DNA of 64,000 nucleotides from Pseudomonas sp. StFLB209 (GTDB lineage Bacteria; Pseudomonadota; Gammaproteobacteria; Pseudomonadales; Pseudomonadaceae). The first letter of the stretch is position 1. Each line of letters opens with the position of its first letter. The notes beneath the pieces are model-generated. The model searched no databases. It saw only the letters and a program-made list of their open reading frames with translations, and was not told the origin of the DNA. The translations under genes were made by a program, and so were the position numbers. Positions 54,397 to 62,963 of this stretch are shown here, in pieces. The stretch covers positions 1,748,001 to 1,812,000 of the forward strand of contig NZ_AP014637.1 of assembly GCF_000829415.1 (NCBI RefSeq). Direction: 5' to 3'.

Positions 54397-55964
54397 TTGA
54401 TCACCGGCGGGCTGCTGAAGGTGTGATAGGGCGCCGGGGACGGCACGCTCCATTCCAGGCCTTCTGCACCATCCCAGGGTTTGGCCGGGGCAGGGGCGCC
54501 GCCACGGATGGTCTTGATGACGATGAACAGAAACAGCAACTGGGTCACCCCGAAGGTAAAGGCCCCTATCGAAGAGATCATGTTGAAGTTGGCAAATTGC
54601 AGGTTGTAGTCCGGCACCCGGCGCGGCATACCGGCCAGGCCGACGAAATGCATGGGGAAGAACGCCAGGTTCATGCCCACGAAAGACATCCAGAAATGCA
54701 GCTTGCCCAGGGTTTCGTCGTACATATGCCCGGTCCACTTGGGCAGCCAGTAATAAGCCGAGGCAAAGATGCCAAAAATCGCCCCCGGCACCAGCACGTA
54801 ATGAAAGTGCGCGACCACGAAATAGGTGTCCTGATACTGAAAATCCGCCGGGGCGATAGCCAGCATCAGGCCTGAAAAGCCGCCGATGGTGAACAGAATC
54901 ACAAAGGCCACGGCAAACAGCATGGGCGTCTCGAAAGTCAGTGAGCCCTGCCACATGGTGCTGACCCAATTGAACACCTTCACCCCGGTTGGCACGGCTA
55001 TCAGCATGGTGGCGTACATGAAGAACAATTCCCCCATCAGCGGCATCCCCACAACAAACATGTGATGCGCCCAGACCAGAAACGACAGCAGCGCGATTGA
55101 GGCTGTGGCGTAGACCATGGAGGTATAGCCGAACAACGGCTTGCGCGAAAACGCCGGGATGATCGAGCTGATCGCGCCGAAGGCCGGCAGGATCATGATG
55201 TACACCTCCGGATGACCGAAAAACCAGAACACATGCTGGAACAGCACCGGGTCGCCACCGCCAGCGGCATCGAAGAAGCTGGTGCCGAAGTGAATGTCCA
55301 GCAGCATCATGGTCACGCAACCGGCCAGCACCGGCATGACGGCGATCAGCAGAAAGGCCGTGATCAGCCAGGTCCAGACGAACAGCGGCATCTTCATCAG
55401 GGTCATGCCCGGCGCGCGCAGGTTGAGGATGGTGGCGATGACGTTGATCGCGCCCATGATCGAACTGATGCCCATCAGGTGGATGGCAAAAATGAAGAAC
55501 GTCACGCTGGGCGGCGCGTAGGTGGTCGACAGCGGCGCGTAGAAGGTCCAGCCGAAATTGGGACCGCCACCGGGGCTGAACAGGGTCGAGACCAACAGCA
55601 GAAACGCAGCCGGCAACAGCCAGAAGCTGAAGTTGTTGAGCCGTGGCAAGGCCATGTCCGGCGCACCGATCATCAGCGGGATCATCCAGTTGGCCAGCCC
55701 GACAAAAGCCGGCATCACTGCGCCAAAGACCATCACCAGACCGTGCATGGTGGTCATCTGGTTGAAAAACTCCGGCTGGACGATCTGCAGGCCCGGCTGG
55801 AACAGCTCGGCGCGGATGACCATGGCAAAGGTGCCACCAAGCAGGAACATGCTGAAACTGAACCACAGGTACAGGGTGCCGATGTCCTTGTGGTTGGTGG
55901 TCAGCAGCCAGCGCATCAAGCCCTTGGCCGGGCCGTGGCTGTAGCCGTCAAGTACAGTGCTCAA
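54393..55964 (-). CDS. coxA: Cytochrome c oxidase subunit I
   Basis: A 523-residue twelve-helix protein. Heme a and a3/CuB ligands are in MTTMHGLVMVFGAVMP, FWFFGHPEVYIMILPAFG (His-Tyr crosslink), VWAHHMFVVG and VVAHFHYVLVPG. K-channel residues (STMWQGSLTFETPM) are present. The start codon is TTG at 55964, well placed 7 bp after AGGAGAG; no ATG precedes the conserved N-terminus. It is the catalytic subunit of the aa3 oxidase, in an operon with coxB upstream (REP units lie between them). Confidence 0.95.
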   Translation of the reverse strand: MSTVLDGYSHGPAKGLMRWLLTTNHKDIGTLYLWFSFSMFLLGGTFAMVIRAELFQPGLQIVQPEFFNQMTTMHGLVMVFGAVMPAFVGLANWMIPLMIGAPDMALPRLNNFSFWLLPAAFLLLVSTLFSPGGGPNFGWTFYAPLSTTYAPPSVTFFIFAIHLMGISSIMGAINVIATILNLRAPGMTLMKMPLFVWTWLITAFLLIAVMPVLAGCVTMMLLDIHFGTSFFDAAGGGDPVLFQHVFWFFGHPEVYIMILPAFGAISSIIPAFSRKPLFGYTSMVYATASIALLSFLVWAHHMFVVGMPLMGELFFMYATMLIAVPTGVKVFNWVSTMWQGSLTFETPMLFAVAFVILFTIGGFSGLMLAIAPADFQYQDTYFVVAHFHYVLVPGAIFGIFASAYYWLPKWTGHMYDETLGKLHFWMSFVGMNLAFFPMHFVGLAGMPRRVPDYNLQFANFNMISSIGAFTFGVTQLLFLFIVIKTIRGGAPAPAKPWDGAEGLEWSVPSPAPYHTFSSPPVIK

Positions 55965-55976
55965 AGCTTCTCTCCT

Positions 55977-56040
55977 GTAGGAGCAGCTTTAGCTGCGAAG
56001 CGTTCGCCGCTAAAGCGGATCGCCGCCCGGCGGCTCCTAC
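55977..56040. repeat. Inverted REP pair between coxB and coxA
   Basis: GTAGGAGCAGCTTTAGCTGC at 55977 and GCCGCCCGGCGGCTCCTAC at 56022-56040 flank TTCGCCGCTAAAGCGG. It lies inside the presumed coxBA transcript and ends 13 bp upstream of the coxA TTG start. Confidence 0.9.
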
Positions 56041-56051
56041 GGTGCGTGGCA

Positions 56052-57176
56052 TCATTGGCTGGCCTGCTTGAAGGCCAGCACCTCTTTAGGGGTCAGCATG
56101 TCGCCCTGGGCATTGCCCCAGGCATTGCGCTCGTACGTCACTACTGCGGCAATATCCACTTCCGACAGTTGCTTGCCGAACGCGGCCATGGCGGTGCCCG
56201 GTTTGCCGTTGAAGACAATATTCAGGTGCTCAGCCATCGGCCCAGTGGCAATTTTCGAGCCCTTGAGGGCCGGGAACGCCGGCGGCAATCCCTGGCCCTC
56301 AGCCTGATGACAGGCTACGCAGACCTTGTGATAGACCTCATCGCCTTTCTGGATCAGCTCCTCACGGGTCCACTGTTTGTCGGTCAGCGCCTTGACCCGC
56401 AGGCTTTCCTGCTTGCGCTCGGCAAGCCAACTCTGGAACTCGGCCTGGGGCCGGGCGTCGACCACCACGGGCATGAAGCCGTGGTCCTTGCCGCACAGCT
56501 CGGTGCATTGGCCGCGATAGATGCCGGGCTTGTCGATGCGCGTCCAGGCTTCGTGAATGAAGCCGGGAATGGCATCACGCTTGACGGCAAAGGCCGGCAC
56601 CCACCAGGAGTGAATGACATCGGCGCCGGTAACCAGAAAGCGCACCTTCTGCCCCACCGGCAAGACCAGCGGCTGATCGACTTCCAGCAGGTAATGCGGG
56701 TTCTTGGCGTCGCGGTTGTTGATCTGCTCAGCGGAGGTGTTCAGGTTGCTGAAGAACTCGACGTCCTGGCCCAGGTATTTGTAATGCCACTTCCACTGAT
56801 AACCGGTGATCTGGATATCGACCTGCGACTCGCTGGCGTCATACATGTCGATCAGCGTGCGGGTCGCCGGAATCGCCATCACCACCAGAATCAGCAGCGG
56901 CACTACGGTCCAGAGGACCTCGACCCGGGTGTTCTCATGAAAGTCTGCGGCCTGGCGGCCACGTGAGCGGCGATAGGCGAACACACTCCAGCCGATGGCG
57001 CCGAATACCACGACGCCGATCACCACGCAGATCCAGAAGATGGTCATGTGCAGCTGGTAGACCGCCTGGCTGACGCCCGTGACACCGGGCGCCATATTGG
57101 TGGTCCATGCCGCAAAAACCTGACCGCTGGTCGCCCACCACAAAAGGGCCATCCACATCCGGGGATGACACGTCAT
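56052..57176 (-). CDS. coxB: Cytochrome c oxidase subunit II with fused cytochrome c domain
   Basis: A 374-residue protein: signal peptide (MALLWWATSGQVFA), two membrane helices (~40-115), and a CuA cupredoxin domain with ligands in VIHSWWVPAF and GQCTELCGKDHGFMP. A C-terminal cytochrome c domain has heme motif CVACH and axial methionine region GTAMAAFGKQ. This caa3-type fusion is usual in Pseudomonas. The ATG at 57176 (MTCHPRMW) is preferred because GAGGG lies 8 bp upstream; an ATG five codons earlier overlaps the Shine-Dalgarno. First gene of the cox operon. Confidence 0.94.
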   Translation of the reverse strand: MTCHPRMWMALLWWATSGQVFAAWTTNMAPGVTGVSQAVYQLHMTIFWICVVIGVVVFGAIGWSVFAYRRSRGRQAADFHENTRVEVLWTVVPLLILVVMAIPATRTLIDMYDASESQVDIQITGYQWKWHYKYLGQDVEFFSNLNTSAEQINNRDAKNPHYLLEVDQPLVLPVGQKVRFLVTGADVIHSWWVPAFAVKRDAIPGFIHEAWTRIDKPGIYRGQCTELCGKDHGFMPVVVDARPQAEFQSWLAERKQESLRVKALTDKQWTREELIQKGDEVYHKVCVACHQAEGQGLPPAFPALKGSKIATGPMAEHLNIVFNGKPGTAMAAFGKQLSEVDIAAVVTYERNAWGNAQGDMLTPKEVLAFKQASQ

Positions 57177-57631
57177 TGGGGTTTCCCTCATGGCACATAC
57201 AACTGCGCAGACAGATACCTGCGGCCGGGGAGCGGCTAGCGGACTACGGACTCGGGTCGCTCAGGGCTTGTAAACCAAGCGTTACAGCCGCTTTATGCAG
57301 CCGTCGGCAAAGCACCTGGGACCATCAACCTGCTTCCTGAACAGCAGTATAGACACGCCGTTGCAGCCACGATGCGGGTGGTCAGAAAGGTCTGGATGAC
57401 TGGCCGGTCTTTTTTTTGACCGTTCAGCCATATAAAAAACCATTTCTTATGCGAAAACGATCTTGGATCCCAATTTAATCGCGCTAATGTATGTCATCCC
57501 TGACGCGTAGGAAAATTCGTCAAACTTCGTTCAATCCAGCATTTGCAGGCAGCGAAGATCAATGCGGAAACGTTTTTTCTTTACTCGTTTTATAAACAGT
57601 AAATTAGTGTCCCAGGCCTTCAGGAGAATGA
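57177..57631. other. Divergent promoter region between coxB and the unknown gene at 57632
   Basis: This 455-bp gap must carry the cox operon promoter (minus) and that of the 220-aa gene (plus). A T8 tract at 57411-57418, flanked by GGTC/GACC, and a strongly AT-rich stretch (57420-57500 and 57575-57610) stand out. No clear sigma consensus or coding frame was recognised. Confidence 0.5.
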
Positions 57632-58294
57632 ATGAACACTGCTGCATTGCGTGAGCAGATTAAGCGTGCCCAACAACACGAAGCCGATACAGGCCATCTG
57701 CTGCATCAACTTGAACAACAACTGCCGAGCCTTCACCCCGCCATCGCTCTGGACAAGGGCGATGCCCACACGGTATTGAAAAATTTCATCTCGGCGTACA
57801 TAGAACATGTGCCGGACTTGCTGGATGCCGCCCACAGCGTGGCGCAGGAAGCCGGAATAGAAGAGCAGATCAAACCGGTGTTGCGTATTGCATCGCAGTT
57901 CTTTACCAGCCCGCCGGCCATCATGAACGGCCATGAAGGCCTGGACAGCCTGCTGGACGAGGCCTACCTGGCGCACCGGCTGGTCGAGGAAGTCAACGAT
58001 CTGTATATCCGCTACCTGGGCCGACCGTTGATCCCGTCCGACTCGACAGTGGCCAATGTCATCGCCCACCAACTGATTGGCGAGAACTTCGCCAACCAGC
58101 TGGATGAAGCGGTGCACCATGCGGTGCGTGAAATGCTTAATGAGGAAAGCTTTGCCCAGAAGTCGGTACAGGCCTATCGCGAGCGGCTCGCCAGTCCGGG
58201 CACCGAAGCGGCCTGGCAACGCTGGCCGTGCCTGTCACTGCAACTGGGCGTTGTCCTGGAGCTGGAAGGCTTGCAGACCAACGCCCTGCACTGA
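57632..58294 (+). CDS. Conserved Pseudomonas protein of unknown function (PA0104-like)
   Basis: A 220-residue cytosolic, mainly helical protein: MNTAALREQIKRAQQHEADT, TVLKNFISAYIEHVPDLLDAA, ANVIAHQLIGENFANQLDEA. No catalytic motif, signal or membrane helix is visible. CAGGAGAATGA gives a good Shine-Dalgarno. Its position between the divergent coxB and convergent SulP genes is the same as PA0104 in P. aeruginosa. I recognise no functional family. Confidence 0.8.
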   Translation: MNTAALREQIKRAQQHEADTGHLLHQLEQQLPSLHPAIALDKGDAHTVLKNFISAYIEHVPDLLDAAHSVAQEAGIEEQIKPVLRIASQFFTSPPAIMNGHEGLDSLLDEAYLAHRLVEEVNDLYIRYLGRPLIPSDSTVANVIAHQLIGENFANQLDEAVHHAVREMLNEESFAQKSVQAYRERLASPGTEAAWQRWPCLSLQLGVVLELEGLQTNALH

Positions 58295-58298
58295 TCAG

Positions 58299-59849
58299 TC
58301 AGGCGGTACTGGCACCGACCCCTGTATTGGTGCGCACTCGCCCTTCCAGGCGACGCTTCAAACCACGCGGCTCGATGATCAACCGCGTCCCTTGGGCAGC
58401 ATTGGCCCGGCCCCACTCTTCGAGCAGCTCCAGGCAGGAGTGATCGATGTAGTTCAGATTTCCCAGCGGCACATGGACCGTGCTGCCCTGCGGGATACTT
58501 CCCAACACTTGAGTCAGCGCAGGCACCTTGAGAAAGGTTGCCGCACCCACCAGACGCAACTCCAGTTCCTGCTCGCCATCGAGCGGCACCAGGCTGATTT
58601 TCAGACGCGCGGCCTTGAAGGCCAGTTTGACCAGGGTCAGGGCGAAACCGACCAGCACACCGGTCAACAGGTCAGTGAAGATAATGGCCGCAGCCGTGGC
58701 TGCATAGGTGAACATCGGCATCCGCCCATAACGACCCAGACCACGGAACGCCTTCATGTCTACCAGCTTCAGGCCGGTATATACCAACACGCCTGCCAGG
58801 CTCGCCACCGGAATGCTCTGCAGCACACTCGACAACAGCAAGACAAACGCCAGCAGCCAAAGGCCATGGAAGATCGTCGACATCCGGGTGGTGGCACCGG
58901 CCTGCACGTTGGCCGAACTGCGCACGATCACTCCGGTCATCGGCAAGGCTCCGACCAGGCCGCAGAGCATATTGCCCACCCCCTGAGCGCTGAGCTCCTT
59001 GTCGAAGTCCGAACGCACACCGTTATGCATGCGGTCCACCGCCGCAGCGGACAGCAGGGTTTCGGCACTGGCAATAAAGGCGACGGCAAAGGCGGCAATC
59101 AGCACTGACGGGTTAGCCAGATTGACCAGGTCTTCGACCCGCAGCCAGTCGATGGCTTCAGTCAGATCCGCTGGCACTTGAACCCGCTTGACCTCAAGCG
59201 CCAGGTACAGGCTGACCGCCGTGGCAATACCGACCCCGAGCAGCGCGCCGGGTACGAAGCGCAGCGATTGCGGACGCAGTTTTTCCCAGCCGTACATCAC
59301 CGCAATGGTGCCCAGCCCGAGCAGGCCGGCCTGCATGCCGCTGCCAGGACCAATGGCCTGCATCAGGGTGGTCGGGAAGCCGATCAGGTTATCCAGCCCG
59401 GAAGGCTTGGGCCCGCTGTCGAACATCACGTGAATCTGCGATAGCACGATCAACACACCAATACCGGCCAGCATGCCGTACACCACTGCCGGTGCCGTGA
59501 CGCGGAACCAGCAACCGAGCTTGAAGCGCCCGGCCAGTAGTTGCAGCAGACCGGCCAGCAGCAGGATCGGACCGAGCATGGCCATGCCATGCGTGCGCAC
59601 CAGCTCGAACACCAGCACCGCAAGCCCGGCCGCCGGGCCACTGACCTGCAGCGGTGAGCCGGCCAGAAAGCCGACCACCAGACCACCGATGATACCGGTG
59701 ATCAGGCCTTTGGCCGGGGGCATGCCCGAGGCGATGGCAATACCCATGCACAGCGGCAAGGCAACGAGAAACACCACCACGGAAGCCAATAGCTCCCGTG
59801 GCAAGACAGACTGGATCGATGAAGTACCTTTAGCGGCTGTGGCATCCAT
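58299..59849 (-). CDS. SulP-family anion transporter
   Basis: A 516-residue protein. The membrane domain (~1-400) has the SulP start LPRELLASVVVFLVALPLCMGIA, the SGPAAGLAVLVFELV motif and SAETLLSAAAVDRM. It is followed by a cytosolic STAS domain (EQELELRLVGAATFLKVPAL, then NYIDHSCLELLEEWG). SulP carriers move sulfate, bicarbonate or other anions. The carbonic anhydrase gene 194 bp upstream on the same strand suggests bicarbonate, but this is inference. Confidence 0.9.
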   Translation of the reverse strand: MDATAAKGTSSIQSVLPRELLASVVVFLVALPLCMGIAIASGMPPAKGLITGIIGGLVVGFLAGSPLQVSGPAAGLAVLVFELVRTHGMAMLGPILLLAGLLQLLAGRFKLGCWFRVTAPAVVYGMLAGIGVLIVLSQIHVMFDSGPKPSGLDNLIGFPTTLMQAIGPGSGMQAGLLGLGTIAVMYGWEKLRPQSLRFVPGALLGVGIATAVSLYLALEVKRVQVPADLTEAIDWLRVEDLVNLANPSVLIAAFAVAFIASAETLLSAAAVDRMHNGVRSDFDKELSAQGVGNMLCGLVGALPMTGVIVRSSANVQAGATTRMSTIFHGLWLLAFVLLLSSVLQSIPVASLAGVLVYTGLKLVDMKAFRGLGRYGRMPMFTYAATAAAIIFTDLLTGVLVGFALTLVKLAFKAARLKISLVPLDGEQELELRLVGAATFLKVPALTQVLGSIPQGSTVHVPLGNLNYIDHSCLELLEEWGRANAAQGTRLIIEPRGLKRRLEGRVRTNTGVGASTA

Positions 59850-60043
59850 GACAACTCTCCGATTTTCTACAGACGTGATTGTTCCACCGCGACCGATTCA
59901 TTCAGACACGGCAATGCCTGACGGCGCGTTCACAACGCAGCCGCCACCATGGGCAGGAAAGGTAAGTCCGCCGCGCCGTGGCGCGGTGGCAAGTCAGGCC
60001 TTGAGCGGTCGGCCGTCAGACGACGGCCAATCGCAAGCCTCTC

Positions 60044-60766
60044 TTAGAAGCGCGCCTTGGGCGTCGCTGTCGGCACCGGAGCTTCGCCGTCAAGCGGGCG
60101 GAAGCGGTCCAGCACAGAGTCATAGGCGAGAATTTCGCTGGTTTCGATGCTGTACACCCAGCCGTGAATCGACAACTGACCACTGGCCAGTTTGGACGCA
60201 ACCGAAGGGTGGGTACGCAGGTGCTGCAACTGGGCGATGACGTTTTCCTGGGTCAGCACGCCCATGCTCTCGTGCTCGGCGCCGCACGAGCAGTTGTCTT
60301 CAACCACCGTGCGGGCCACCTCGGCATGACGCAGCCAGGCTTTGACCGTCGGCATCTTGTCGAGCGTGTGCGGGTTGAGTACTGCACGCATGGCGCCGCA
60401 GTCGGAGTGACCACAGATGATGATGTGTTGTACGCCCAGGGCCATGACCGCGTATTCGATGGCAGTCGATACGCCACCGTTCATCTGACCGTAGGGCGGC
60501 ACCACGTTGCCGACGTTACGGGTCACGAACAGGTCGCCTGGCGAGCTCTGGGTAATCAGTTCAGGCACGATGCGCGAGTCGGCGCAGGTAATGAACATGG
60601 CGCGTGGCCGTTGGGCATTGGCCAGTTTCTTGAACAACTCTTCCTGCTGGGGGAAGACCTCATGACGAAATTGCACGAAGCCATCCACGATGTGTTGCAA
60701 GGCCTGTTCGGCAGTTTCCACATCCGGTTGGGAAGGGGCCGACGGTTGTTTGTCCTTGTCACTCAT
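60044..60766 (-). CDS. Beta-class carbonic anhydrase
   Basis: A 240-residue enzyme converting CO2 and water to bicarbonate. Zinc ligands are C61 (ITCADSRIVPE, with the D63-R65 dyad), H120 and C123 (HIIICGHSDCGAM). The substrate-channel segment VTRNVGNVVPPYG is intact. The ATG at 60766 opens a polar N-terminal tail (MSDKDKQPSAPSQPDVETAE). It lies upstream of the SulP gene on the same strand, the conserved PA0102-PA0103 pair. A MITE-like element lies 32 bp upstream of its start. Confidence 0.92.
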   Translation of the reverse strand: MSDKDKQPSAPSQPDVETAEQALQHIVDGFVQFRHEVFPQQEELFKKLANAQRPRAMFITCADSRIVPELITQSSPGDLFVTRNVGNVVPPYGQMNGGVSTAIEYAVMALGVQHIIICGHSDCGAMRAVLNPHTLDKMPTVKAWLRHAEVARTVVEDNCSCGAEHESMGVLTQENVIAQLQHLRTHPSVASKLASGQLSIHGWVYSIETSEILAYDSVLDRFRPLDGEAPVPTATPKARF

Positions 60767-60797
60767 GTCTCATCCTCTCTGGCGGATTGAAGGACAT

Positions 60798-60880
60798 CTC
60801 TAAAAACTACCTGCTGGCTGGGCGCCTACGGCGCTACGCGCGCCATCGCTGCGTTGCCTGCCTCGCCTACGTTTTTAGAG
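60798..60880. mobile_element. MITE-like element, copy 3 (83 bp, short form)
   Basis: Perfect 10-bp terminal repeats CTCTAAAAAC / GTTTTTAGAG. On the minus strand, GTAGGCGAGGCAG follows the left end, then AACGCAGCGATGGC and GCAGGTAGTTTTT, the same order as copy 1 but with the central ~50 bp missing and a palindromic GGCGCCTACGGCGC core. It lies in the promoter region of the carbonic anhydrase gene. Confidence 0.65.
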
Positions 60881-61074
60881 GCACCCTGAAGTGGATTTCA
60901 TGCTTCATTCGGATAGCGCAGTAGTCCCCCGGCTCGATTCATGCGCGCAGCTCCGTTGCACGCTGCCAAAGGGACACTCCGGGCTGCAGACTAACCATCA
61001 AAGCTTAAATGAAACTTAAAGCAACATTAATGAAACACAATTTGTCAATAGCCTTGTGCCATCCTTTTATTGAC
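60881..61074. other. AT-rich gap upstream of carbonic anhydrase
   Basis: The minus strand contains TTGACA (around 61040) within an AT-rich tract, a possible -35 of the carbonic anhydrase promoter, but no matching -10 at 16-18 bp is convincing. Nothing else recognised. Confidence 0.35.
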
Positions 61075-62133
61075 CTATAGCAATGACATCTGACCACCGG
61101 GTGGGCAGAAAGAGTCACAGTCCAGCGCAAAACTTTCCCGCCCGTTGAGCCCCAGACGCCGGGCAGCGAGGGCGTAGCGCTTTGAAAGCAGCTCGGCAAA
61201 CTGGCCTTCGCCGCGCATCCGCGAACCGAACCGGCTGTCATTGTTGGCACCGTTACGGCTCTGGCGGATCAGGCTCATGACATGCGCTGCGCGTTGCGGG
61301 TAATGGCTGGCCAGCCACTCTTCGAACAGTGGCGCCACCTCCAGCGGCAGACGCAGCATGATGTAGCTGGCACTCAGCGCGCCGGCGTCCCTGGCTTGCT
61401 GCATCAGGGTTTCCAGCTCGCTGTCGTTGATCATCGGGATCATCGGCGCGCACAACACGCCCACTGGTACGCCGGCCTCACGCAACACCCGGATCGCCCG
61501 CAAACGCGCCGCCGGTGCCGCCGCGCGCGGCTCGAGAATGCGCTTGAGTTCATCATCCTGAGTGGTAAGGCTGATCATCACTGATACCAGACGCTGACGG
61601 GCCAGCTCACTGAGCAGGTCGAGGTCGCGCAAGATCAGCGAACCCTTGGTGACGATGGTCACCGGGTGCCGATAGCGCAGCAGCACTTCCAGCGTAGCGC
61701 GGGTCAGTTTGTACTCGCGCTCGATAGGCTGATAAGGGTCGGTGTTGGCCCCCAGGTTGATCGGTGCACAGCGATAACCGGGTTTGGACAACTGCTGCTC
61801 CAGCAGCGCCGCAGCATTGGTCTTGGCGATCAGCTTCGTTTCAAAATCCAGCCCCGGCGACATGTCCCAATAGGCATGGCTGGGCCGGGCGAAACAATAG
61901 ATGCAGCCATGCTCGCAACCGCGATAAGGATTGATCGAGCGGTCGAAAGGGATATCCGGCGAGGTATTGCGGGTAATGATGCTCTTGGCGGTTTCATGGA
62001 TCACCTCAGTGCCTTGGGTCAGCGGCACCTCCTGATACCAGCCGTCGTCTTCGGCCACCGAACGCTGCGGCGCGAAACGGTTGTGCGGATTGCTGGCCGT
62101 GCCGCGGCCACGGATTGCCGGTGTCAGAGTCAT
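61075..62133 (-). CDS. PA0069-family radical SAM protein
   Basis: A 352-residue enzyme with the 4Fe-4S motif C73-x3-C77-x2-C80 (RGCEHGCIYCFARPSH). SAM-binding segments NLGANTDPYQPIERE and VTKGSLILRDLDLL belong to the SplB-like Rv2578c/PA0069 radical SAM group, and the family tail FCPPGGQMSLL closes the protein. The reaction is unknown; the SplB likeness suggests nucleic-acid substrates, but there is no proof. The ATG at 62133 (MTLTPAIRGRGTASNPHNRF) is the family start. It stands alone. Confidence 0.86.
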   Translation of the reverse strand: MTLTPAIRGRGTASNPHNRFAPQRSVAEDDGWYQEVPLTQGTEVIHETAKSIITRNTSPDIPFDRSINPYRGCEHGCIYCFARPSHAYWDMSPGLDFETKLIAKTNAAALLEQQLSKPGYRCAPINLGANTDPYQPIEREYKLTRATLEVLLRYRHPVTIVTKGSLILRDLDLLSELARQRLVSVMISLTTQDDELKRILEPRAAAPAARLRAIRVLREAGVPVGVLCAPMIPMINDSELETLMQQARDAGALSASYIMLRLPLEVAPLFEEWLASHYPQRAAHVMSLIRQSRNGANNDSRFGSRMRGEGQFAELLSKRYALAARRLGLNGRESFALDCDSFCPPGGQMSLL

Positions 62134-62330
62134 GCGGGCTGCCCAAATACTGTTTTTATATACAGTACAACAATATCGGCCTGCTGCCACGACCGTCGAT
62201 AAGAACACCGGCTGCCAGATTCGCTGTCATTTCTGTCAGTAGACCCGGCCTGAAACGAGGGCTACCGTGCTCCGGCAGCTATTGCTCGGTTCCCGAGTCA
62301 TCGCAATCCTTTATTGATGCGAGGTGGATG

Positions 62331-62591
62331 ATGGCCAATGACTACGAAATACACCTGACTGCCTACACCGTCCGAAGGGGCAGCGCCATTGAAATTCAGA
62401 TCGAGTTTTTCGAAGACGCCGAGGCAGAACCGGTCAGCGTGGCGCGTGTTTTATCGCCGGACGGCGAGGACGAATTTGAAAAGCCTGCCTGGGATGAAGA
62501 CTTGAATGGCTCCCAGGATGATTACGACATGCCGCCAGACGAGGTTCTTTACGACCTGGCCAGAGCCTTTCTGAAGTGCAGGGGCTGCTGA
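62331..62591 (+). CDS. Small acidic protein of unknown function
   Basis: An 86-residue, strongly acidic protein (MANDYEIHLTAYTVRRGSA, FFEDAEAEPVSVARV, EDEFEKPAWDEDLNGSQDDY) ending ARAFLKCRGC. AGGTGG directly precedes two consecutive ATGs; the second (62331) has better spacing. Codon use is like that of the neighbours. I recognise no family; a real gene seems likely but is not certain. Confidence 0.55.
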   Translation: MANDYEIHLTAYTVRRGSAIEIQIEFFEDAEAEPVSVARVLSPDGEDEFEKPAWDEDLNGSQDDYDMPPDEVLYDLARAFLKCRGC

Positions 62592-62678
62592 GGGCCGGAC
62601 CCGCCCGCCGTGCTGAAGCCCCATTTTTGACAACGGTGCCGGAGCCTGCTTTGCAGACTCCGGAGCCGTTCGGCGATA

Positions 62679-62963
62679 TCAGCCCGGATCAACCGGCTTC
62701 TTGAGCTTCGGATTAGGGAAGAACTGCACGCCCTGCACCTTGGGGTTGGCCGGTTTGACTTCGACCCGGTTGACCCGGGTGCCCAGCTCTTTGGGCACCG
62801 ACAGGCCCTGCTCGTTGAGGGTGTCGCTGTAGCCGCAGTTCACGCACTCACGGTGCGGAACCCCGTCTTCGCTCCACATCTTGAGCTTGTCGGGCTCGCT
62901 GCACGCCGGGCACACCGCCCCGGCGATAAAGCGTTTTGGAGTGACCACGGGGCCATCGCTCAT
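62679..62963 (-). CDS. yheV: YheV-family zinc-ribbon protein
   Basis: A 94-residue protein with two CxxC pairs (AVCPACSEPDKLKMW and HRECVNCGYSDTL) forming a zinc ribbon, then a basic/Pro tail (PNPKLKKPVDPG). YheV genes are coupled to prlC in E. coli and Pseudomonas. Here too the ATG overlaps the prlC stop by 4 bp. Function unknown. Confidence 0.9.
   Translation of the reverse strand: MSDGPVVTPKRFIAGAVCPACSEPDKLKMWSEDGVPHRECVNCGYSDTLNEQGLSVPKELGTRVNRVEVKPANPKVQGVQFFPNPKLKKPVDPG

Noticed and set aside
53839..55866. 675-codon minus-strand frame reading through coxA into ctaG
   Set aside because: Only the last 185 codons (ctaG from the GTG at 54396) are real; the rest is out of frame with coxA.
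55212..56966. 584-codon open frame on the plus strand
   Set aside because: Antisense to coxA and coxB; no start signal and low-complexity translation.
61020..61080. TGGCAC..TTGAC on the minus strand as a sigma-54 promoter of carbonic anhydrase
   Set aside because: There is no GC at the -12 position 10 nt after GG, so the essential spacing fails.
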